Shown: positions 7,901 to 14,409, numbered from the stretch's first letter. The stretch is DNA of 15,181 bases from Pseudomonadota bacterium (GCA_021808875.1 JAKBAU010000048.1:1-15181), one strand, 5' to 3'. Numbers and translations are program-made. The notes: generated by a model not told the origin, from the letters alone.

Positions 7901-7991
7901 TGCGAATCACGGTGCTCGTTGCTACTCTGCAACTATCGCCAAGATTGCACATCTGCATGATGATTGCAAGTTCTCAATTAAAGGAGGGGGA
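7901..7991. promoter_or_regulatory. Divergent promoter/operator region with TTGCA-type repeats
   Basis: Both three-gene operons start from this region of about 90 bases. It contains ATTGCA at 7944-7949 and again at 7963-7968, a direct repeat with a 19-base period (about two helical turns), and the inverted form TGCAA at 7928-7932. Such spaced half-sites suit an XRE-type repressor, and one is encoded immediately to the right. A strong Shine-Dalgarno AAGGAGG lies at 7981-7987 for the rightward gene. I could not assign convincing -35/-10 boxes on either strand. Confidence 0.45.
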
Positions 7992-8342
7992 ATGCGTGAC
8001 GATTTTGACACTGAGGCGTTCTACGCAGCACTCGACAGCCAGCGCGAAGCGAAAGAGATGACCTGGAAAGAGGTTGGGGCCGAAACAGGGGTTAATCCGT
8101 CGACCCTGACACGTATGGCACAGGGAAAGTGCCCGGATGCGAAAGGGTTGGCCGCCTTGCTCGCCTGGTCTGGATTAAGTGCCAACGACTTTATGCGCGG
8201 CCGCGCCGATGGCCGTCGCCGAGAGCCCGAAACACTAGCCAAGATCACTGCGGTTTTGCGCGCCGACGCATCACTTTCAAAAGAGAGCGCGATCGCAATC
8301 GAGCAAATTGTCAAAGCAGCCTACAATCGGTTCAAGGAGTGA
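7992..8342 (+). CDS. XRE/Cro-type helix-turn-helix regulator
   Basis: This is a 116-residue protein with one helix-turn-helix at about residues 17-66: TWKEVGAETGVNPSTLTRMA is the helix-turn-recognition helix, followed by GLAALLAWSGLSANDF, the usual helices 4-5 of the XRE fold. The C-terminal half (about 70-116) is charged and predicted helical and may serve dimerisation. The start follows AAGGAGG by four bases. It is the first gene of a rightward operon with an ImmA/IrrE-type peptidase six bases downstream, a pairing in which the peptidase normally cleaves or otherwise inactivates the XRE repressor. It likely binds the repeats in the divergent region and controls both operons; this is inference from position. 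Confidence 0.8.
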   Translation: MRDDFDTEAFYAALDSQREAKEMTWKEVGAETGVNPSTLTRMAQGKCPDAKGLAALLAWSGLSANDFMRGRADGRRREPETLAKITAVLRADASLSKESAIAIEQIVKAAYNRFKE

Positions 8343-8348
8343 GGGGAA

Positions 8349-8909
8349 ATGAGCCTCAGACGCGGTTTCAAGGCTGAAGCGAACCGCATTTCGCTACGTC
8401 TGCGCCACGAGCTGGGACTCACCCCTCATGCGCCGATAGATTTATTCGTCGTTGCTGATCGGCTCGGCGCACACGTCGTGCCGCTCAGCGATTTCATTCA
8501 AGAGTGTCCGGACGCGGTACGCCACTTTACCCACGTCGAGCCGCGGGCATTTTCGGCTGCTACCGTGCCGCTGCCTGGCAATCGCCGGGTTATCATTTTC
8601 AATGACAGCCACAAACCAGCTAGACGTAATAGCAACCTGGCGCACGAAATCGCCCATTTGGCGTTGGGACATGAATTTACCCTTCCAATCGACACGACCG
8701 GTTGTCGGATCATCGACCGCGACGTGGAGGACGAAGCCAACTGGCTCGGGCCAACAATCCTGATCTCGAACGAGGCCGCATTGCACATCCTTCGAGAAGC
8801 GATGGATACCACGACCGCGTGCCGGGAATACGGCGTGACCTCAGCAGTTCTGCGGATGCGAATCAATGCTAGCGGTGCCCGCATTCGAATCAATCGAAGC
8901 TACAATTAA
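8349..8909 (+). CDS. ImmA/IrrE-family zinc metallopeptidase
   Basis: This 186-residue protein carries the gluzincin motif HEIAH (H99-H103) in NLAHEIAHLALGHEF and the downstream EDEANWLG segment (E129 region), which in this family supplies the third zinc ligand. Upstream residues about 30-48 (PIDLFVVADRLGAHVVPL) match the ImmA/IrrE N-terminal helix-strand pattern. Family members include ImmA of ICEBs1, which cleaves the repressor ImmR, and IrrE of Deinococcus, which cleaves DdrO. The gene starts six bases after the XRE gene with GAGGGG as ribosome site, so it is the likely antirepressor of that regulator. It is of typical length for a stand-alone ImmA-type protein. Confidence 0.88.
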   Translation: MSLRRGFKAEANRISLRLRHELGLTPHAPIDLFVVADRLGAHVVPLSDFIQECPDAVRHFTHVEPRAFSAATVPLPGNRRVIIFNDSHKPARRNSNLAHEIAHLALGHEFTLPIDTTGCRIIDRDVEDEANWLGPTILISNEAALHILREAMDTTTACREYGVTSAVLRMRINASGARIRINRSYN

Positions 8910-8921
8910 GGGCTGTTGCAG

Positions 8922-9344
8922 ATGATGGTTGATTTGTCGGTACACTTTTCGTGGCGCGAAATTGGTCAAGTCGAACTCGACTCGCAGGACAAGCTCAAAT
9001 TCCCCAAATCGCAGCCGCGTCCTGGGCTGTACCGATTCGAGCTCGCCAAGGGGGGCGTTAGCCAAACCTACATCGGCGAGACGGACACGCTCGATCGACG
9101 GTTCCAGCATTACAGGACGCCAGGTCCCTCCCAGGTGACGAACCTCCGTCTCAACGCACTCATGCGCGAGGTCATCGCTTCGGGCGGCTCGGTTGCCGTC
9201 TATGTGCATACTGAAGGCGCGGTCGTCGCTATAGAGGGCGATCGGAAGCCGCCACGCTTGGACCTCAAGCCCAACCGGGTGCTTTTAGAGCATGCGGCCA
9301 TCTATGCCGCGCGCGAGGCCGGCAGTTCGCTTCTTAATATCTAA
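8922..9344 (+). CDS. GIY-YIG domain protein (putative nuclease)
   Basis: I chose ATG 8922, with AAGGG about nine bases upstream; ATG 8925 and TTG 8916 are also possible. The 140-residue product shows the GIY-YIG signature: PGLYRFE (GLY at 35-37), then TYIGETDTLDRRF (YIG at 50-52, arginines 59-60), and at the C terminus LLEHAAIYAA (E123) and LLNI (N139), which match the conserved Arg, Glu and Asn of the fold. Family members are metal-dependent nucleases in homing, restriction and repair. It follows the peptidase gene by 12 bases, so it is probably cotranscribed and under the same repressor. It is a single-domain protein without an added DNA-binding domain, so its specificity would need a partner. 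Confidence 0.72.
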   Translation: MMVDLSVHFSWREIGQVELDSQDKLKFPKSQPRPGLYRFELAKGGVSQTYIGETDTLDRRFQHYRTPGPSQVTNLRLNALMREVIASGGSVAVYVHTEGAVVAIEGDRKPPRLDLKPNRVLLEHAAIYAAREAGSSLLNI

Positions 9345-9410
9345 GCCCGCAAGCAGTGCATGGAAGCCACCCAAAGCGGATGCACCGGATATTTATGGCA
9401 CAAATTTATA
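9345..9410. other. Short non-coding stretch with weak inverted repeat
   Basis: GTGCAT near 9357 and ATGCAC near 9381 form a six-base inverted repeat just after the GIY-YIG stop. There is no T-run, so I do not call a terminator, and I see nothing else here. Confidence 0.3.
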
Positions 9411-9438
9411 GTGTAACATAAAGGACGTTATGTTGTAT
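9411..9438. other. dif-like tyrosine-recombinase site
   Basis: Two 11-base arms, GTGTAACATAA (9411-9421) and TTATGTTGTAT (9428-9438), flank a six-base centre AGGACG. The inner seven bases AACATAA and TTATGTT are a perfect inverted repeat. The 11-6-11 layout and the TTATGTT core match Xer/dif-type sites, but the outer bases do not match a chromosomal dif consensus I know. It may be the core site of a mobile element that uses XerCD or its own tyrosine recombinase. It sits exactly where the ordered operons end and decayed sequence begins. Confidence 0.4.
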
Positions 9439-9480
9439 TATTTGTGAGAACTAGCTTGACTGTGACCCTGCCCCTTCTTT

Positions 9481-9624
9481 TTATCCAGGAGACACTGGTA
9501 TTCGTTGGGCCATGGTCGCATCACGGATGGCGTCGAGCTTGGGTCGATGCTTCGTGTTAGACAACTCTTCCATTTCCTCGATCGAGGCCGGTTCATAGAG
9601 GTTGTCGAGGAGTACGGTGATGTG
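9481..9624 (-). pseudogene. 3' exon remnant: C-terminal 46 codons of an unidentified protein
   Basis: On the minus strand an open frame runs from the predicted intron 3' splice site to a TAA at 9481-9483 and reads TVLLDNLYEPASIEEMEEL and then KHRPKLDAIRDATMAQRIP. It looks like real coding sequence with acidic and basic helices and no internal stop. It has no start of its own because the intron lies directly upstream and the 5' exon is missing. I do not recognise the family. Confidence 0.45.
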
Positions 9625-9626
9625 TA

Positions 9627-9681
9627 GAGTAGGTGGCGAGCGCCGTACCGTCTTGCGACGGCCGGTTTCTCACCACCCCTC
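9627..9681 (-). ncRNA. Group II intron domain VI with branch-point A
   Basis: The basal stem pairs 9669-9677 (GGTGGTGAG on the minus strand) with 9632-9640 (CTCGCCACC). G9678 pairs with T9631, A9630 is bulged, and GAG (9679-9681) pairs with CTC (9627-9629). An inner hairpin, GCCGTC-GCAA-GACGGT, caps it. The sequence ends TAC at 9624, placing the bulged A at the canonical distance from the 3' splice site. Confidence 0.75.
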
Positions 9682-9684
9682 CCA

Positions 9685-9720
9685 GAACCGGACATGCACC
9701 TTTCGTTATGCATCCGGCTC
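9685..9720 (-). ncRNA. Group II intron domain V
   Basis: On the minus strand this reads GAGCCGGATGCAT, a loop with CGAAAG, then GTGCATGTCCGGTTC. The lower stem GAGCCGGA/TCCGGTTC with the AGC triad, a bulge (TG), the upper TGCA/TGCA stem and a GAAA-containing loop are the hallmarks of domain V. The loop is slightly enlarged compared with the common tetraloop form. Confidence 0.8.
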
Positions 9721-9990
9721 GCCCGAAGACTTGGCGAAGTGAGGCGTACCCATCCACGCAAGACGGAATCGACAGACCGGAGTCCATGCAAGCATGTACT
9801 GCTCAATGGGCCCGTCGCGCCACAGCCGTACCGTTGGACGGCGGCTGCTGCGTTGTCGGCCTTTTGCGATCTCGGTTGCGCTAGCCTTTGGGCGAACCTT
9901 CCGCTGCCAGCGCCAGAGACGGTCGCCGGTGTACCAATCAAGACTGGTGAACACGCGGCTTGCTCCGAAGCGGAAGCCCCGTAGCTTTCG
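9706..9990 (-). pseudogene. Group II intron maturase, C-terminal fragment
   Basis: The minus frame ending at the TAA at 9706-9708 reads LRGFRFGASRVFTSLDWY and TGDRLWRWQRKVRPKAS. This matches the end of group II intron-encoded proteins, where the X/maturase domain typically reads as LRGW...FR.GN.SRVF..DWY..DRLWRW.R. The frame ends inside domain V. The seven palm and finger blocks of the reverse transcriptase, including YADD, are absent. The segment after RPKAS no longer looks like the family, so an internal frameshift is possible. Confidence 0.65.
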
Positions 9991-9996
9991 CAACTG

Positions 9997-10026
9997 GTGA
10001 ACAATTTGCTGCATTTTGTTCAGGGG
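9997..10026. repeat. Palindromic repeat, copy 1 (diverged)
   Basis: GTGAACAATTTG, then CTGCATTTTGTTC, shares the GTGAACAA...TTGTTC palindrome with copies at 10082, 11424 and 12855. Read on the minus strand it is followed after about 22 bases by TTCCGCTTC, resembling the GTCCGCTT tag of the other copies, but that part lies in the maturase fragment and may be chance. Confidence 0.4.
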
Positions 10027-10052
10027 TGAATGGGCCGCACCGGCCGCGATTA

Positions 10053-10102
10053 GCGGACGCCTTGCCGCCCCTGCAACCTGTGAACAATTTGCAAACTGTT
10101 CG
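10053..10102 (-). repeat. Palindromic repeat with GTCCGCT tag, copy 2
   Basis: The palindrome AACAATTTG/CAAACTGTT (10083-10100, one mismatch) is followed on the minus strand after about 24 bases by GTCCGCTAA (GTCCGC at 10053-10058). Copies 3 and 4 have the same two-part build and spacing in the opposite orientation. Confidence 0.6.
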
Positions 10103-10269
10103 CCGGCTAGCTAGCGCACCGCCATGCTGCACGAAATGTGTGGGCGGCCGAGTGGCGCGCTAAGCGATTAAATGATGTTTCGTACTTTCAGCTTACAATG
10201 TCCGTTCCGGGCGAAAGGGTGACCGCCGCCGGAGGCGTCCGCCGCCCCGTTCGCTCAGGGTTGAACGTC

Positions 10270-11277
10270 ATGGCTCCTAACGTGCCCCGCAACGACCCGC
10301 ACGGGCAAAGCAAGAACCAGCACTTTGTCTCGCAGGTTGAGCAGCGCCTAAACGCCATCAACCCCGACGCCCGGCCCGAGAACCAGCGCATCTACGAGTT
10401 CGACATCGTAGACCGGGAGCAGCACCAGCTTCGGCTCTTGAAACCCAAAGGTAGGCTCATTTCCGGATCGCTGTCGATGTTCGACCTGTTTTCGTTCGAC
10501 GTCGCCGACGGCGGCCTGCGCGCCAATCTTGAACAGGCCTTCGGCGTCTACGAGGACAGGATCCGCGATCTGACGGCAAAACTCCTGCAAGCCCATGCAG
10601 TGCGCAGCAACGCAGTCAGTCAGGAGCTGTTCGATCTGTTCGTGGCGAAGATGGTGAACTTCGTTCGTAACCCGTACTCGGTCGCGAAGGTGCTCAATAC
10701 GTTTGGCCTGATGGGCCAGCATCACCCGACCGACCCGCGCATCTATGCTCAGTACGAGCGCATCCTTACTGGTCGCCGGCCCCAGCAACAGCACCTCTGC
10801 GCCAAGCTCGGTATCTCCGACGAGCAGTACGGCGCCTGGCTGCGGGTCCTCTTCATGCTGCTGACGCCGCTGGCCGACGGTCACGCCACCATGCTCGAGC
10901 ACGCGCTTGCCGCGATGTACGAGGACCGCGAGCATGCCCTTCTGATTTATCTCCATACCTATAGCACCGAGCGCTGCTTGCTCTCCGACCGTGGCTGGAC
11001 AGTGCCGATACCCGAAGGTGAAAACCTGGTCTTCGATTTCAATCTCAGCGCCCGGGCTTTCATTCGGTATGCATTTCTGGATTACGATGCGGTCCTTCGC
11101 CGCCCGATGCCGCCGATGATCAGGGCTGGGTTGTCCCAGGGGCCGAAGGTCGTTCACCTCTCCTACCTGCACGACGACCTAGTCTCGCTCGACGTGTTCC
11201 ATCGGCGAATCATCGAGCAGTCGTTTGAATGCGTGTTCAGCTCGGGGCTGACGCCTCACAGCGTCACCGTCATCTGA
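10270..11277 (+). CDS. DUF4238-like protein, function unknown
   Basis: The frame is open from 10138, but I start at ATG 10270 because family-like sequence begins just after it: KNQHFVSQ (15-22), the QHFVPQ-type motif that opens DUF4238-like proteins, followed by RIYEFDI and later LEQAFGVYEDRI, the usual E...E helix of that family. An upstream ATG at 10198 would add 24 residues that look like translated repeat. The product is 335 residues, soluble, with no signal peptide or membrane helix. DUF4238-like genes are often found singly in accessory and defence islands; no biochemical role is established to my knowledge. The gene stands alone between inverted copies of the palindromic repeat, which suggests it was acquired as a unit. 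Confidence 0.6.
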   Translation: MAPNVPRNDPHGQSKNQHFVSQVEQRLNAINPDARPENQRIYEFDIVDREQHQLRLLKPKGRLISGSLSMFDLFSFDVADGGLRANLEQAFGVYEDRIRDLTAKLLQAHAVRSNAVSQELFDLFVAKMVNFVRNPYSVAKVLNTFGLMGQHHPTDPRIYAQYERILTGRRPQQQHLCAKLGISDEQYGAWLRVLFMLLTPLADGHATMLEHALAAMYEDREHALLIYLHTYSTERCLLSDRGWTVPIPEGENLVFDFNLSARAFIRYAFLDYDAVLRRPMPPMIRAGLSQGPKVVHLSYLHDDLVSLDVFHRRIIEQSFECVFSSGLTPHSVTVI

Positions 11278-11664
11278 GGCCGATTTCGTCCGAGTCCCGT
11301 GCAGACAAACGCGGGTATCTGGCCCTGGTATGAATGTCCGCACTTGGTGCAAAGCAGCCAAATCGAATCCGCCCGGAGAACGCGGTAGTTGCCCCATCGC
11401 TGACCCCGCGTCGCCGCAAGCCGTGAACAATCTGCAAATTGTGTTCGGGCTCCAGCGGCGGCCGAGTGTCCGCTTTTGGGTGGCTCCCGACTTCTCTTGC
11501 CGCTCGGCAGCCGGCCTGTTTACGCCAGGAGCTGCCGCGAACGCCACAGCGTAAGGTAGTTCCTGCGTGAGCAGATTGCCTGTATGCAGTTCACGGCGAA
11601 TAGGGCCCTTGTGGCAGGCGATTCACGCCGTAGGCAGAAAGTCACCTTGACGGAGTGCTAGAAC
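11278..11664. other. Gene-free stretch with repeat copy 3
   Basis: This interval of 387 bases holds palindromic repeat copy 3 (11424-11473) and several TGTCCGC-type words (near 11335 and 11467) of the kind common in sphingomonad intergenic repeats. I see no supported gene on either strand. Confidence 0.5.
11424..11473 (+). repeat. Palindromic repeat with GTCCGCTT tag, copy 3
   Basis: GTGAACAATCTG followed by CAAATTGTGTTCGGGC forms the palindrome, and GTCCGCTT follows about 23 bases later at 11468. Orientation is opposite to copy 2, so the two bracket the DUF4238-like gene as inverted repeats. Confidence 0.6.
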
Positions 11665-11877
11665 ATGAAAGAGCCGGGGTTAGACGGTCGCCATCGCGAT
11701 AAGCAGCCGCCGAAAGCTGGCGAGATTCAGCAAAAGCGCAGCGACACCTTGAACAAGAACTTACCCAAGCCCGTCCCACAGTTTGACCCGAATACGACGC
11801 TCGGCAAGATGCGACAAGCGACCGGTAAGGTCAGCGAAGAGGCGGTAAGACGCGCTGCAGCAAAGAAATTCAAATAG
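11665..11877 (+). CDS. Conserved small basic protein
   Basis: This 70-residue product opens KEPGLDGRHRDK, continues with EIQQKRSDTLNKNLPKP and ends in a basic helix EEAVRRAAAKKF. The KEPGLDGRHRDK(x)GEI opening is one I recognise as recurrent in small bacterial hypothetical proteins; I know no function. There is no transmembrane segment and no cysteine. The ribosome site is weak. An intrinsic terminator about 95 bases downstream (11971-12003) supports a transcribed single-gene unit. Confidence 0.6.
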   Translation: MKEPGLDGRHRDKQPPKAGEIQQKRSDTLNKNLPKPVPQFDPNTTLGKMRQATGKVSEEAVRRAAAKKFK

Positions 11878-11970
11878 AGCTTCCGACATCGACGATGCAC
11901 GCGTCGCAATGCACGGGCGCACAACCGTTCTGATACATTCTGTGCACAGGCAAATTGATGCAGGTTGTGG

Positions 11971-12003
11971 TCAGGTGACAGGAGTACCTGTCACCTGATT
12001 TTT
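11971..12003 (+). terminator. Strong intrinsic terminator
   Basis: TCAGGTGACAGG (11971-11982) and CCTGTCACCTGA (11987-11998) are a perfect 12-base inverted repeat around the loop AGTA, directly followed by TTTTT (11999-12003). It should end rightward transcription of the small gene at 11665-11877 before the MltR-like gene. There is no matching A-run on the left, so I read it as one-directional. Confidence 0.88.
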
Positions 12004-12043
12004 ATGGGCGCCGACGAGCGCTCAATGCAGGATAGTGGGCACG

Positions 12044-12805
12044 ATGCCTAAGCCAGATGAAGATTGGTTTGACACCGACATCGCAGCCATGGATTTAAGC
12101 TACGGCGAAAAAACAGGGCTGCAAATTTATCGCAATTATACACGGTCATTCGAGGAGCACGCCATTAAGCAGTTCATCGATGCTATCGACCGCGAAGTGT
12201 TGGATTTGGGTAGTCTGCGGCGATTGGCCGACCTAATCGTTAGCGAAGATGCGCGCTTTCTTCCTGTAATTGTTTGTGCTTTCGCCGACGAAACGTTGAA
12301 GGCGGTCTTCAAGCAGACGTTGCCGGAGAGAATTCCGGGTGGCAAAGCGGCGATGTTGAATGGTTATGGGCCTCTGTCTGACCTCTCTAAGCGAATTCGG
12401 CTGGCTTATGCATTCAACGTCTTATCGCCAGATCTGATGGAAGAGATGGATAGACTGCGCTCCGCGCGGAATGACATTTCGCACAGTTGGGACGTTAGCT
12501 CTCTAGATGAGTTTTTTACGAAGGGGCGGCTGGCGGACATGCACCGCATAGAGGAATCGCTATCGGAGAAAGACAGTCTGGAAGAGTTTTCCGGAGAATT
12601 GAGTCCCTTGGTCGCTTTTCGAATTCGATTGATTTGGATTGTTGCCAGACTTGTTTATGAAGCCGCTGCTTACAATCGGGCGAAAGAGGCGAGACTGCGT
12701 CCGGTAGCTGCATTGTATGGAAATCCCGCACCTAAATGGCTTTCAGACGTCGCTGAAATAGCACTTGCCGCGTCTCGTCGAGCAGTCAAGGAGCACAAAC
12801 GCTGA
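12044..12805 (+). CDS. MltR-like protein (mannitol-repressor family fold)
   Basis: I start at ATG 12044; a GTG at 12035 would add three residues. The 253-residue product contains NGYGPLSDLSKRIRLAYAF and then DRLRSARNDISHSWD (about 107-150). This matches the MltR family signature (gPLs.fs.ri.laya.g......dl..lr.iRN.fAHs) found in MltR and YggD of enterobacteria. MltR modulates mannitol operon expression without a classical DNA-binding domain; remote members in islands have unknown roles. No mannitol genes are nearby, so a sugar role is unlikely here. Its base composition is lower in G+C than the region's average (about 43% over 12121-12180 by my count), pointing to separate acquisition. It lies alone between a terminator and repeat copy 4. 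Confidence 0.65.
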   Translation: MPKPDEDWFDTDIAAMDLSYGEKTGLQIYRNYTRSFEEHAIKQFIDAIDREVLDLGSLRRLADLIVSEDARFLPVIVCAFADETLKAVFKQTLPERIPGGKAAMLNGYGPLSDLSKRIRLAYAFNVLSPDLMEEMDRLRSARNDISHSWDVSSLDEFFTKGRLADMHRIEESLSEKDSLEEFSGELSPLVAFRIRLIWIVARLVYEAAAYNRAKEARLRPVAALYGNPAPKWLSDVAEIALAASRRAVKEHKR

Positions 12806-12854
12806 TGCTGGAAGCGATTTCGGCCAAGCTTTGTCGTTAGCTGCTTGAAACCTC

Positions 12855-12926
12855 GTGAACAAAATACAAATTGTTTTCGGGCTACGGAGGCGGCTGGGCG
12901 TCCGCTTAGGGGCAGGAGCGGTCATT
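12855..12926 (+). repeat. Palindromic repeat with GTCCGCTT tag, copy 4
   Basis: GTGAACAAAATACAAATTG and TTTTCGGGC form the palindrome, followed about 24 bases later by GTCCGCTTA (GTCCGC at 12900-12905). An imperfect partner GAGCGGTCAT (12916-12925) makes a second small hairpin with it. The repeat runs into the end of the integrase gene, so the last integrase codons overlap it. Confidence 0.6.
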
Positions 12927-14160
12927 TGAGCCGCCCCCTTTTGAACGAAACTGGTTGCTTACTTCCGCTGTCCGTCGGACCGTCCCGTAGCCTATCAAGC
13001 TCGTCCGACCACCATTGCATCATGCGGACGCGCTCGTCCCAAAATTCTGCGCGCAGGTACGCCCGACGCACGTCGTCATTTCCTTCATGCGCGAGCTGAC
13101 GCTCGATCGCATCTGCGTTCCAGAGGCCGCTCTCGTTCAACAGCGAGGATGCCATTGCCCGAAAGCCGTGCCCCGTCATTTCGGTTTTGTCATAGCCCAG
13201 TCTGCGCAGGCTGGCATTGATGGTGTTGTCTGATATTGGGCGGCGAAATGTCCTTACCGAATGAAACACGAACCTTTTCTGCCCGGTAAATTCGTGCACG
13301 CCACGTAGAATTTCGATCGCCTGCCTCGATAATGGCACACGGTGCGCGCGCCGCATCTTGGTCTTACTTTCGGGGATAGTCCAAAGGGCCTTGTTGAAGT
13401 CGATTTCGGTCCACTCGGCGGTACGCAGCTCCCCGGGGCGCACGAACACGTGCGGCGCCAGGCGTAAGGCAGCGCGTATGATAGGTTGACCTTCGAAGGC
13501 CTCGATCGTCCGCATCAGCGCTGCGACTTCGTTTGGTGTGGTGAGTGCTGCGCGATGGACGACCTTTGGTGTCGTGATTGCGCCCAAAAGGGCAGGGGTG
13601 GGATCAAGCGTTGCTCTCCCCGTGGCGATCGCATACCGAAACACCGCACCGCAGGTACTGCGCAGACGTCGGGCCGATTCGTACCGGCCGCGCTTTTCCA
13701 GGATACGAAGGACGCCGAGCAGCTCGGGCGCCGAGATTTCCGTCATGGGGCGTTTGCCGATAACCGGGTAGGCGAACGACAGAAGCCAGCGGAGCTTGAT
13801 AATGGTCTTTGGCGCGCGGCCCTCCTTTCCGAGCTTGACGACCCATTCCTCGGCCACTTTCTGGAAGCTGTTCTCAGAGGTCCAGCCGATCAGCTTCTGG
13901 AGCTTCCGTTCGGCAGATGGGTCCTTCCCATCAGCAACCTGCTCCCGGACCTTGGCGAGGCGCTCGCGGGCTTTGGCCAGAGAGACGTCCGGATATGCCC
14001 CAAGCGATATCAGCTTCCGCTTGCCTTGAAACATGTAGTCAAACCGCCAGAGGCGGCTGCCATTGATCCCAACCAGGAGGTAGAGGCCTCTGCCGTCCCC
14101 AAGCTTGTAGGGCTTGTCCTTGGGCTTGGCGTTACGCACGGCCATATCGGAGAGGGCCAT
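12922..14160 (-). CDS. int: P4-type tyrosine integrase of the genomic island
   Basis: I chose the ATG at 14158-14160 (MALSDMAVRNAKPKDKPYKL), since N-terminal DUF4102-type domains of P4-like integrases begin with just this arrangement (LSD..vr.akp..kpykl.Dg.GLyL.V); the longer upstream frame adds 36 unlikely residues. The 412-residue protein has the DUF4102 arm-binding domain (1 to about 85), a core-binding SAM-like domain (about 95-195) and the catalytic domain with R241 (RPGEL), H331 and R334 (HGFR), H358 (LAHE) and nucleophile Y368. All catalytic residues are present, so it should be active. It lies 174 bases from the 3' end of tRNA-Phe and is transcribed away from it, the standard layout of tRNA-targeting islands. 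Three TACCAC boxes lie just upstream. Confidence 0.95.
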   Translation of the reverse strand: MALSDMAVRNAKPKDKPYKLGDGRGLYLLVGINGSRLWRFDYMFQGKRKLISLGAYPDVSLAKARERLAKVREQVADGKDPSAERKLQKLIGWTSENSFQKVAEEWVVKLGKEGRAPKTIIKLRWLLSFAYPVIGKRPMTEISAPELLGVLRILEKRGRYESARRLRSTCGAVFRYAIATGRATLDPTPALLGAITTPKVVHRAALTTPNEVAALMRTIEAFEGQPIIRAALRLAPHVFVRPGELRTAEWTEIDFNKALWTIPESKTKMRRAHRVPLSRQAIEILRGVHEFTGQKRFVFHSVRTFRRPISDNTINASLRRLGYDKTEMTGHGFRAMASSLLNESGLWNADAIERQLAHEGNDDVRRAYLRAEFWDERVRMMQWWSDELDRLRDGPTDSGSKQPVSFKRGRLK

Positions 14161-14162
14161 CT

Positions 14163-14209
14163 GTGGTATCTTCCCTGAAGGGACGGTGTCGGTACCACAT
14201 ACATACCAC
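14163..14209. promoter_or_regulatory. Three TACCAC boxes upstream of the integrase gene
   Basis: GTGGTA (14163-14168, inverted form), TACCAC (14193-14198) and TACCAC (14204-14209) lie within 47 bases upstream of the integrase start; the last two are one helical turn apart (11 bases). They could be arm-type sites bound by the N-terminal domain of the integrase or an excisionase, and would place autoregulation at the promoter. Confidence 0.4.
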
Positions 14210-14333
14210 GATGAGGGCAGGGTTGCGACGGACGCGGCTGGACCGCGTGGTGCCTTAAAGTGTACCAAGTAACAGAATTTAAAGCGTTTTTTAGATTGTC
14301 TTGGACGGCGCCGGACGGGGTGAGAAGAACAAA

Positions 14334-14409
<76 letters not shown>

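Larger units (their letters stand above)
9624..10000 (-). mobile_element. 3' fragment of a group II intron (maturase tail, domains V and VI)
   Basis: Three independent signs on the minus strand agree: a maturase C-terminal segment (9706-about 9990), a domain V hairpin (9685-9720) and a domain VI stem with a bulged adenosine (about 9627-9681). The bulged A lies at 9630, six bases before the predicted 3' end at 9624, which is the normal branch-point distance. The reverse-transcriptase core and all of domains I-III are missing, so this is a dead fragment. The right edge is uncertain and lies near the palindromic repeat at 9997-10026. Confidence 0.75.

Noticed and set aside
9438..10004. Minus-strand open frame of 188 codons across the intron end
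   Set aside because: It runs through domains V and VI and the splice site in a frame that matches neither the maturase nor the exon reading; it is a chance frame.
10138..10269. Upstream extension of the DUF4238-like gene
   Set aside because: The added residues look like translated repeat and lack family similarity; the ATG at 10270 directly precedes the QHFVSQ motif.
9997..12926. Integron attC sites or a CRISPR array
   Set aside because: The palindromes are more than 1 kb apart, lack the GTTRRRY/RYYYAAC attC ends, and no integron integrase or cas gene is present; there are no regularly spaced short repeats.
13486..14178. Plus-strand open frame of 230 codons over the integrase
   Set aside because: The minus-strand integrase has complete catalytic motifs; the plus frame is its shadow.
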